From: Sinonovacula constricta | Lineage: Eukaryota; Mollusca; Bivalvia; Cardiida; Solecurtidae | NCBI GenBank assembly: GCA_007844125.1 | Contig: CM017563.1 | Span: 36,087,921 to 36,151,920, forward strand | DNA: 64,000 nucleotides | Direction of reading: 5' to 3' | Shown: one piece after another, positions 55,642-64,000 of the stretch | Numbering within the stretch: the stretch's first letter is position 1 | Layout: each line of letters begins with the position of its first letter | Notes under the pieces: model-generated | Told to the model about the DNA's origin: nothing | Seen by the model: the letters and a program-made list of their open reading frames with translations, nothing else | Database searches by the model: none | Made by a program: the position numbers and the translations under genes

Positions 55642-56360
55642 TAGGGATGTTAACGAATATTCGAATATCAAGTCGCAATTCGAATAGAGATTTTGGGATT
55701 CGAATATTTTATCATTTTTATTTCACTTTTGTTAAGTTTAAAGAAAATTTGAAAAGAAATTTCTTTAGTTGATCGTATTGTCTCCGAACGGCTGGCGATA
55801 TGTGATTGCGCTCGCTCTAAGATAGAAGGGGTGGGTCATGTCTTCTTAAAACGAACTGCCATCTGGTTAACAGCAAGAAATCACCTTCCGCGCACAGCCC
55901 CCTCTTCCACTTAGACCCAGTCACATCACCATACAGCTGTGGAAACAGTTGCCAAAGTACAATAAACACACGTCAGTTCAATGCTGCGGCAATTTGCTAC
56001 AGCAATTACGTAAAACTGACTCTACCCAGCTTCGGTCGGGATAGTGTGTAATAAATACATTATATAAGGCTATACTTATTGATAACAGTCCACCAGAACT
56101 TTTTTATTTTTGGAAAGCACAACTAGATCACTGTCAAACAAACTTTAATTGCAATCACTTTGTTTTGTCACTCTACTCCATACTTGTTATTTTATTCCTG
56201 AACAGTACCGCGACATCTGTTATTTTTTGTCACCGCGATTTACTGTTCTGTTTTTGCTTCGTTCTCTCTGAATAACAAAAAAGTAAATCTTCATACTTTT
56301 TAATTGATCGTCATAGGTTTACTTAATACACTTAAAACTCACGAGCTTACAATTTTAATC

Positions 56361-56450
<90 letters not shown>

Positions 56451-57643
56451 TTGGTACTTCATAAATTTATCAACAGTAAGGTAATCTTGACACTAGCCAA
56501 TCACTGTAATTGTCGTCATCAAATGGTATTGTTTACCCCCTCCTTTCACCCATAGGCATATGACGAGCAGGTTCGTAATTGTCACTTGTGTATTGGTAAC
56601 TAAATTGTTCCTAATTGACATGTTATGGCTTCGTTCGAATTAACGCCCTTAGCGATATCAGCCAATCACAATTAAACATTAATCCGACCACCAACCAATC
56701 AAGACCGTTAATTGGCTGTACACTTGAGCGATTTCCCTTCATAAAACCTTTGTGGTTTTGCCTAATTGTCTTACAGTTGATCCAGTATCACCTGCATTTT
56801 GTCCTTTTGAAAATGCCTTCTTTAATCATTAATGTATTTGATAAGATTAGTTCACAAAACATAATTGACTGTTTGAAGTTATACATTGTTTGCAGTTAGT
56901 AGAGTAAAATATTAAAATTGTGAGCTATTTTGCATGTGTTGTACAGTTTCATCTAATAAAATTATGATATGATCTTATTAAATCGATTTGTTAACATTAA
57001 AGGGAGCTTAAGTAGCTCTTATGTTAATACATATAAGTAATTAAGTACGCAAAATGCCTTTAAATTGTAAAGGTTATTACACGAAGTACAACACGTAACA
57101 AAAAGACTCCAAAGTTTAAGGTGACTAATTAAAAATGTATATATTATACGGGACTTTGCAGGTCACCTTAACATTGCTTGGCTACTGTATAGTTTTGTAA
57201 GAGTTTCCATAATAATAATAATAATAATTGTTAAGTAACAATGACATTGTTTACGCATTTAATGGCATTCTTCACTGACAGTATTCTCCTGGAAATTACC
57301 GCTGACCGAGTAAAGAAACACCCCGTCTGATCCTTCACTATAAACAGGACAATGGAGGATCGATAATATTGCCGTATGTATGTCAAAATGAAGAAATCGT
57401 CGTTTTAAAATTAAATGCTATGCTAAAATCATAAATCTACTACCGCTTCTGCAATAAGTAAGGCTAGCAATGTAAATTATGGCCAGAAATAAACATTTTA
57501 CAATGAATAAACACATTTAACGTAATGGAAAATTACCGTGTTATGTGCCACTATGATATAAATTCGTTCCGAATATTCGAATATAATTCGAATACACGTT
57601 ACGAATATTCGAATATCGTTTTGAGATTCGATTTACATCCATA
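55642..57643. mobile_element. Non-autonomous hAT-like element, copy 2 (2.0 kb), with 8-bp target duplication
   Basis: Begins TAGGGATGTTAACGAATATT, ends ...TTTACATCCATA, and is flanked by GTATATAC on both sides (55634-55641 and 57644-57651). Collinear and highly similar to copy 1 at 40924-42646. Differences are small indels, a (TA)n expansion at 56364-56447, and about 250 bp to 56690 that copy 1 lacks. The similar small frames in both copies (IGCTLxRxPFIKPxWFCLIV) follow from shared ancestry. No start context, domain or conserved codon pattern supports a gene. Confidence 0.9.
56364..56447. repeat. Microsatellite (TA)n inside the hAT-like element
   Basis: Uninterrupted at/ta run. Copy 1 has only a few bases (tatatgtata) at this point. 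Confidence 0.95.
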
Positions 57644-57651
57644 GTATATAC

Positions 57652-58519
57652 CAAATACCTACACACAATGGAGGTAAGTGTGTAATTTTTCAATTGTTAG
57701 AGTATATTCCCTTTACACACAAAAAACAAGAGAGTATAATGAAAATTCAAATGTTTAAAACACAATGCATTTTAAAGCACTCATTATAACAATATAATTA
57801 AAGAAAAATCTAAAATGTTTTACCTTTGCACCAAGATTAGTAAAAACAGCATCCATGGTTATGATTTGTCGACTGACAAATTTTGACCTCTAAAGAACAG
57901 TTTTCACTCTAGCAGAATATTCTGACTAACGCTTAAAAAATCTTTTCACATATACTATGTAAAACAGTTTGAAATGAAAATTAGCAAAAAATATGAGTGG
58001 ACATGATTACTGTGTTGGAACGTCTTTAACAGTGTTTAAAAATATAAGGATTATTTAATCCTTCAAAATTTGAAAAAGATAACTCAAACGTAACAAAAAT
58101 AAAATTCAAATTAACCCATGAAACTGATGTATGATATCCGCAAACAAAAATAAGAAAATTCAAAGTTTGGGTTAAAAATTACAAAATCAGAAATAGCTTC
58201 ATTTTCTAAATGCCATTAGTAGTTTTATAATAATGTTGTTATTTAAGAATCGGCTTGGAAAAAAAATTCTTCAAATAAATCTGAATAAAAAATGAGGATG
58301 CACTTGGTCAGCGGAAATGTTAAAATAAGAAGCTTCCGCTGCTGAGTTGAGTTTTCTAATAATCCTAACAAATTGTTTAACTGCCAGCACACACATCTTT
58401 TTGAAACGTCAACTATTCAAAAACTGAACATTTTTAAGTGCATAACAATTTCACAAAAAAATCGAGTTCCTGAAATATGTTACAGGCTCAGAGAACTTTA
58501 GATCACATAACTCAATATG
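57652..58519. other. AT-rich non-coding, nothing recognised
   Basis: No supported feature. Confidence 0.3.
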
Positions 58520-59000
58520 ACGTCAGGGTAAATGTCGGACATCTATGCCTAGTAGATAATGCATAGTCAGTCGTACACTCATCAAACCATTTTGCTCCCT
58601 CCTGTTTCTTCTTTCTAATTATTGAGGGATATACCCGCATGGCATTCTTCATTCATAAAACTGCATTTCATTCAGATCTGCACTACAAAGTACAAATACT
58701 TGAGCATTTAGTTTAATCAGATTACAATCTCAATGTAAACATTAATTTGAGGCATATCTGGCCACATTTGACACATATAGTCCACTTTGACACCCAGGGG
58801 TGTGGAAATCCATTTTTTTCCTACTTGCCAATATATGACATAGATGGATATTGAGACATAAATCAACAGCTAACTGCTATATTCCGCATTGTTGTGGGCA
58901 TAAAAACACCTTATTAACTCAACATGATTAGGAAATCATCATTCAGTCAAATTAATCTAAGTAATCAAGTAACAACAAAAACAAATCTCGTTAAAAACCA
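58520..59000 (-). other. DNPH1 3' flank / probable 3' UTR
   Basis: Immediately downstream of the DNPH1 stop. The part 58520-58790 has a diverged copy at 48310-48600, so it was carried along in a duplication of the locus. A poly(A) signal could not be chosen with confidence among several AT-rich candidates. Confidence 0.45.
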
Positions 59001-61148
59001 TTATGCAGCAAAGAACTCTTTAAAGATGCCAGCAGCTTCCTCCTCCTTATAGTTCTTCACAATGAATGAGGTCCCATTGTCAGCTCCAGCAATCATCGCA
59101 GACAGACCTGGAAACAAACAATTTAATAAATTAGTATTAATAAGTATTATACTAACAAGTGAGCACTGTTTTATTTTTTCTATGTAAATATTCATTATGA
59201 TTGTATTACAGATGTCCAGCTAGTAATATTAGCATCATTGAAATAAAATCAAGAAGAAAGTTCAGTCAATATCTGGATAGAGTACTACCAGTTACAGGGG
59301 GTGAATGTGGGGTAGTGGTTGAGTCTCCGATTTATAAGAAGAAATAAATATATTTATAGAAGGGAGATAATTGAAGTGGTTTGAAATCTGTAAATAGAGA
59401 AAACTTACGTTTGCCAGGCTCAGGACGGAACAGACACAGTATCTTCTTTTCCATTTCAATGGCTCGACCAATCTCATAACCCACACCTAGGGATGGCTGT
59501 GTCACCTCAGCAACTACAACTGAATAAACAGAGCAAAAAGATCACATTCCATTACAATAAGACAAGTACACAGTCATATCCTTAAGATTATTGGAGAGGG
59601 TGTAACAGTATACAATCCAACTGTATATCGTGCCCACAGTTTGGGATACAATACAATACTGATAATACTTTCTGTAATGTAATGTATATACATGCTGGGG
59701 AGGATCCAGGCCCTAAATTTGAACTATTCACAGTCACACAGGGGAATCATGAAGCCATTCCTAGGTCCCACTCAAGTATAAAAAAAGTGTTTCACTTTAA
59801 AAAGAACACAACTACTATTCAAATGACGTACTTTGTAGCAAAACATATGCACAAACAACCACATTTGATTGAAAAACATTATATATATGTGCCTAGCTAA
59901 TATGCTAAGCAGTTGTTGTGCTCTGGGCGTGAAACCAATTATTTGAGGCCTTTAAAAGATAAGCTTTAGGAATTTTCACCGTTTCATGTGAAACGGTGTG
60001 AACTGGTATGGATCTTCGGCTGACGTGCTGTGCTAAGTACCATACCATGCGTTATGTACCGTGATAAGTATCGTACTAATATGGTGACATATTATTCCAC
60101 CCCTAACTATGGAAGATTGTTTATTTAAACAATATGAAACTCTGAAAATTTAAAGATATGAGAAGAATTCAGACAAGATAAAGGAAGACTTACATACAAG
60201 CATACATACAAGTATATTTAATATGTTCAATAAACTGTCAACCATGGCCATTAATGATTAATGTTTAGTTAGATAATGATAAGTACCTATGAATAATAGT
60301 ACCACAAAACTCCTGTGATCAATAACTAATTTGATTTAGATGCTGATTTGCATACTGGTAGTTATGAAATTATACAATAAGAGAAATTCAATCAATAACA
60401 GACAATACTATTTCTTATCTTCTTGTTTGTGTTATCTTATTTGCTCTTAATAGCATGCAGCGTCAATATCTACATGGAATGCTTTCTTTGATTATTGTCC
60501 CACCTTTATCGTGAACACATATTTTCAGTTGGAACAGTATATAGTTGAATAGTTTTCAAAAATTGAAGCTTAACTGAAAGATTATGGTAACTGATTCTGA
60601 CAGCGTCACGGCAAAAGCTCCTGTTAATTTCTTAAAAATTGAAGTTAAAAATATATATTTATTTCTTTTTATTTTACTTTTGGAATGGAAGTTTAATAAG
60701 GTACTTCTGAATACCTACCGTCTGATTCCTTCAGCCAATCAACATCACGATCATGTATAAATTTATCTGTAAAATCTCTCTCACCTGAAAAAATAGAGGT
60801 GCAGTATAGAAAGCCTATCATATTGTCACAAGGCAATAAAAAAATAAAAGAAAATAATTCCCAATTCTTTAAATGAATAACAATGTATGTGAACCATGAC
60901 ATTTATAAGATAAAGAATCTGTTGTGTAAGGATTTTTTTCTATGTCACCTCTCACAAAAGATCAGATTATTTAAATTCTCATAAGATGAAACATAGAAAA
61001 TGTATAAAGCTTTACTTTTGTCTAGCTCTTTTGCACCAACATGCTCTGTAAGGACGATCCCATAGCTCTGCAACTGATTGATCAAACGGCCATACAGTTC
61101 TGCATCTTGACGACCAGCTCTTATACTTCCACAGAAATATATCTTCAT
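59001..61148 (-). CDS. DNPH1: 2'-deoxynucleoside 5'-phosphate N-hydrolase 1, complete four-exon CDS
   Basis: Coding exons on the minus strand are 61148-61016, 60784-60719, 59519-59409 and 59107-59001, 417 nt in all, giving 138 residues and TAA. All introns have GT-AG ends (donors A|GTAAAG, G|GTAGGT, C|GTAAGT; acceptors TTTCAG, ATTCAG, TTCCAG), always in phase 1. The protein starts MKIYFCGSIRAGRQDAELYG. It contains VVVAEVTQPSLGVGYEIGRA (residues 67-86) and LCLFRPEPGKRLSAMIAGAD, and ends IFKEFFAA. By comparison with rat Rcl/DNPH1, the active-site residues would be Tyr4, Asp66, Ser76 and Glu82, and all are present. The mammalian protein has a short extra N-terminus. The family cleaves deoxynucleoside monophosphates, notably 5-hydroxymethyl-dUMP, to base and deoxyribose 5-phosphate. 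A CAG acceptor lies 4 bases before the ATG, so a 5' exon exists upstream, either non-coding or adding a few residues. Confidence 0.95.
59977..59998. repeat. Hairpin in DNPH1 intron 2
   Basis: CACCGTTTCA, TG, TGAAACGGTG: 10-bp perfect arms with a 2-base centre. Confidence 0.6.
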
Positions 61149-61829
61149 TTTTCTGAAAAAAAACAAAAAAAAACAAAACATAATAATAACAATATTAATA
61201 AAGCATGACACTTTGACATTATTGAAAAAATAAAAATCAACTGGCAAACAGACACAATGACATGATAATTCAAAATGCATTTTTAGCTGGCTGGTTATGT
61301 GAGCACACTGGAGTGTCAATTTATAATGCAGCTGTCATCAACTTCTCTTGCACAGCAGCTACCCTTCTAAAGACTCGGATACTGGTATTTCATCTATTGT
61401 GACATTAGAATGATGCTCTACCTACTGTATCATCAGTGTCAGTCTTTTTTATACTGATTAAATAAAATAAAAAATCTGTGTACTAGATTGGTATTTTTTC
61501 TTTGTTATGAACTTATTTTGACAGTGTAGATAGTAAATAAAACCTGATTAAAAACAAATTATTATTAAGCTATGTTTAAGGAATTCAGATTGACTGCTAG
61601 GTCTGGACATACTGGCCTAATGGTAGGGTGGGGTCATAGGGCCAAGTCTTAAGTTAAAACCTGCTAACAGATAACTGGCAGAGCAGTAAGCAAATGAGTA
61701 TCAAGTGTGACACCCAGTGAACACATAAACTGGATAATGTACCGTTTCTATTATAATATTATATACAAACTTTTATTTGTATGGTTTTTTCTTTTGAGAT
61801 ACATCTCAGTGACCAATTATGATCATCAT
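61149..61829. other. DNPH1 upstream intron/5' region
   Basis: Starts with the T-rich tract and CAG acceptor before the coding start. No first exon could be identified. From about 61600 diverged SINE-like text begins (gtgacacccagt at 61709 and 61831). Confidence 0.35.
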
Positions 61830-62012
61830 AGTGACACCCAGTAGTTTTCATGGAGGAAATGTCTGAGTAGAACAACAGGCGCACAACAGGTCTGCTGAAA
61901 GACCTTCCCACATTAAGTCCTTCATCCAGAATGGGGCTTAAACCACAGGGTAGGAGGCTAAGCAGTCAGAGGAGTTATAAATCAGCGACACTACCACTAA
62001 GCGACGGGGCCC
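61830..62012 (-). mobile_element. tRNA-like SINE, family C, better-preserved copy
   Basis: On the minus strand the head starts at 62012: gggccccgtcgcttagtggt with A-box-like tagtggtag, then a weak B box (ggtttaagcccc). The body is ggaaggtctttcagcagacc and ttgtgcgcctgttgttctac. The diverged partner is at 19340-19515. Confidence 0.6.
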
Positions 62013-62514
62013 AAATTAAGTTTTTGAAAGGAAAATTAACAAAATAGAGAAATTATTTGTGATTTGTTCTTATTTATTCCCTACTTTTTTAATTTTTACT
62101 GTTAGTATATGATGAAATTGAAAGTAAAGACTTGTACGGATAGATAAATAAAACTTCAGGGCTAAGAAAATTTCAGTATTTAAACTATATGTACAAGACA
62201 ATGCCAGAGGTTCAACTAAGAAAAGGTAAACAGGAATTAGAACAATGAATTATGGTGTGTTAAGTTATGCTGCAAATATGTTTTTTCCTTTAAAAATAGC
62301 AAAGTTCTTATTACTGACATGCATCTAATAGTAATTTGTTTGCAATGAGGGCAGACACACTAACACAATTGTATTTTTTGGCATTATATGCAAGTTTGGG
62401 TTTGACCAGATTAATAAAACGATACATTTATGTGTAAGCCTACAATTAGCGAATTGTACAAACAAATAATGTCAACATGGTATATATAATGAAGATATAT
62501 TTAAGGAATAGTTT
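62013..62514. other. AT-rich non-coding, nothing recognised
   Basis: Between the SINE and the dispersed repeat copy. Confidence 0.3.
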
Positions 62515-62568
62515 CCCTGTGATGTCATAGGCACAAATAAGACAGTTTAAGGCAGCCATCTTTGAAGG
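62515..62568 (-). repeat. Dispersed repeat, partner of 46776-46826
   Basis: Reverse complement reads aagatggctgccttaaactg, tcttatttgtgcctatgaca, tcaca. It could alternatively be part of an unrecognised 5' exon of DNPH1, because it lies upstream and in sense. Confidence 0.6.
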
Positions 62569-63406
62569 CTGAAGCTGAAGCTAATGCAGGCCGAAATCTG
62601 GAAATATATGCTGTATTAAAACTCACCACTGTCAAATTTTACAGCTTTTATGAAGTATTTTAAATATCAAAACTATATTTTGATAGTTTAGAAGGAAAAA
62701 AATACAACCAAATAAGTTATGCTGTTCATTTTGTTTAAGGACGAGCCAATAATTTTATTTATTTATGTGTATTGTATTCTTTGTGCATTTATCTATTTAA
62801 AAAATATTGCATTCTAAAAATGTGAATTTCAAGAGTTTTCCAATTATCTTGGCTAAATGCACAAATATGATGTGTCTAGGTGCAGGCGGTAAAATTTTCA
62901 GCCTTTGCAGCTGTTTAAATGACGCATGCAGACACATTTAGGCCGTTTTATGTAATCATGCCTATGGAGCTCACTTTGAAAAGCAAATGAATGGGGCCGA
63001 AATCAACCAACACTTGAAGTACACCTACAAAAATGTCAAATTTTCCCGGGAAAATGCACGTGTGTTAATTTCCGGTTTGTCTTGTGCTTAGTTTCGTACA
63101 AAGATAACTTTAGTAATATCAGTTGCTTTTGGAATGAAGTTTATTGGATAAGTATAATGTTATTGAATATATTTTTATTAGCTGATGCTTTTCTATATCT
63201 TATATTTTTAAATTGAATAACGCATTCGAATGCACGTCTATTTTGTAAATCCATAGCAACTGCAATTTCCGAACATGCGCAGTGTGTACTTGGTTGCTTC
63301 CTTGGATACGTTGTAACCAAACAGTCTCAGGTGTTTGGGTTTGGACTTCGGTGCAGAATTGTTAATGCTTTAATTAGGAAGAAAGCACTCACTTGAACAC
63401 ACAAAA
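62569..63406. promoter_or_regulatory. Upstream region between DNPH1 and EFHC2, probable EFHC2 promoter near 63230-63406
   Basis: The last 180 bases before the EFHC2 ATG are less AT-rich. They contain atgcgcag and two sites resembling RFX X-box half-sites, ATAGCAAC at 63253-63260 and GTTGCTTCC at 63293-63301. RFX factors commonly drive ciliary genes. Only half-site matches are visible, so the regulatory claim is an inference. Confidence 0.3.
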
Positions 63407-63448
63407 ATGGCGTTGCCATTCCTTCCCGGAAACTCATTTAGTAACCAA
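63407..63448 (+). CDS. EFHC2: EFHC2 (EF-hand/DM10 domain ciliary protein), first coding exon only
   Basis: ATG in context acaaaaATGG opens 14 codons, MALPFLPGNSFSNQ, followed by a perfect donor CAA|GTAAGT in phase 0. Human EFHC2 begins MALPLLPGNSF, and EFHC1 has GLPFLPGTSF near its start, so 10 of the first 11 residues agree with EFHC2. The family carries three DM10 domains and an EF-hand and sits inside doublet microtubules of motile cilia. The remaining exons lie beyond the right edge. The gene faces away from DNPH1, with 2.26 kb between the start codons. The match is short but specific. Confidence 0.65.
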
Positions 63449-63717
63449 GTAAGTTATTGTTTCTCATTTTGTTTTAATTGTTTATTTAAGTTAATGCTAA
63501 CAGGAGATTGTTTAAACTAGCCGTCTGATCACCATTGTAAGTATCCTGCATCCTGCCAGTTCAACAACAATTTGACATAGCAACTAAATATAATGAACAA
63601 ACCAAATGATCATTACTATTTAAAGCAACAAAATATTTTAAACATTTTTTAGGTGAAATCAATGAAATCAAAATTGCAAAATATTGCTCTGGAATGGTGA
63701 TCCGGGAGTCATAGGTT
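63449..63717 (+). other. Start of EFHC2 intron 1
   Basis: AT-rich sequence after the donor. No further exon is visible before the SINE array. Confidence 0.45.
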
Positions 63718-64000
63718 TGTAGTGACTGTAGTGCATAAAGGCACTTCCAACAGCCTTGCTGTTGGGTTAACCCTTTAGCAACGTGGTTGAGTGCCTGGAC
63801 TACTGATCTGGCGGACCGGGTTCGAATCCCCGTTAGGGCCAGGATTATTGTCTCCTCTAAGATTTACTTTAATGGTGTCATAAGTAAACGGAAGCCTGGT
63901 GTGGCTGTCCTGAGATGGGCTTGGGCCCAGAAAAAAGTAAAGGGGGAGGAGTGTAGTGACTGTAGTGCATAAAGGCACTTCCAACAGCCTTGCTGTTGGG
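63718..64000 (+). repeat. Tandem array of a tRNA-like unit, period 234 bp (runs off the right edge)
   Basis: tgtagtgactgtagtgcata, aaggcacttccaacagcctt and gctgttggg at 63718-63766 are repeated without change at 63952-64000, an offset of exactly 234 bp. Between them is a tRNA-like head with A-box-like tggttgagtgcctgg (63783-63797) and a consensus B box gggttcgaatccccg (63819-63833). At least one full unit is present, and the second begins as the window ends. Confidence 0.75.

Overview
The window is AT-rich, intron-bearing animal DNA. It is crowded with broken transposable elements, tRNA-derived SINEs, minisatellites and microsatellites, and holds only a few host exons. Several things point to a mollusc, most likely a bivalve: the SINE and tandem-repeat families, a Polinton/Maverick fossil, and LINEs of the Tx1/L1, CR1/L2 and I groups. 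The species cannot be fixed from the sequence alone. No operons, ribosome binding sites, CRISPR arrays or other prokaryotic features are present.

Host genes. The best-supported gene is a complete four-exon DNPH1 (2'-deoxynucleoside 5'-phosphate N-hydrolase) on the minus strand at 59001-61148; every splice site and phase can be read. A second DNPH1-like gene enters from the left edge (exons at 723-788 and 1046-1181, minus). A third copy is a broken exon at 46662-46777 (plus) that has lost its ATG and is cut off by a dispersed repeat. At the right edge a 14-codon first exon (63407-63448, plus) matches the N-terminus of EFHC2, a ciliary microtubule protein. A further possible first exon of unknown identity lies at 15561-15625.

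Layout. 1-5.6 kb: partial DNPH1-like gene, a degenerate minisatellite and small duplications. 6.0-11.6 kb: a decayed Tx1/L1-like LINE split into three pieces by two insertions, one of which carries another reverse transcriptase fragment. 12.0-13.6 kb: an array with an exact 650-bp period. 13.6-14.7 kb: an unrecognised, GC-richer, broken coding island. 16-21.4 kb: LINE and SINE debris. 21.9-26.5 kb: a DNA transposon with 19-bp perfect terminal inverted repeats and a TA target duplication; it keeps SAP-like and THAP-like gene remnants, and holds a CR1/L2-like LINE and a foldback element with 21-bp subterminal repeats. 26.7-32 kb: a nearly complete I-group LINE (endonuclease, reverse transcriptase, RNase H), inserted in a 56-bp minisatellite that resumes at 33.1 kb. 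33.7-35.5 kb: tandem repeats and a SINE. 36.8-40.2 kb: a degraded Polinton/Maverick with integrase, small-protein and capsid gene remnants. 40.9-42.6 and 55.6-57.6 kb: two copies of one non-autonomous hAT-like element, each with its own perfect 8-bp target duplication. 43-45 kb: decayed I-group LINE pieces. 52.6-54.6 kb: a 145-bp tandem array with ten copies in exact register. 59-63.5 kb: the host gene pair DNPH1 and EFHC2, facing away from each other. 63.7-64 kb: the start of a 234-bp-period array of a tRNA-like unit.

How it works together. The intact DNPH1 would remove the base from 5-hydroxymethyl-dUMP in nucleotide-pool cleanup, and the EFHC2 exon belongs to a gene of the ciliary axoneme. 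Nearly everything else is a layered record of insertions. The order of events can be read directly from which element interrupts which.
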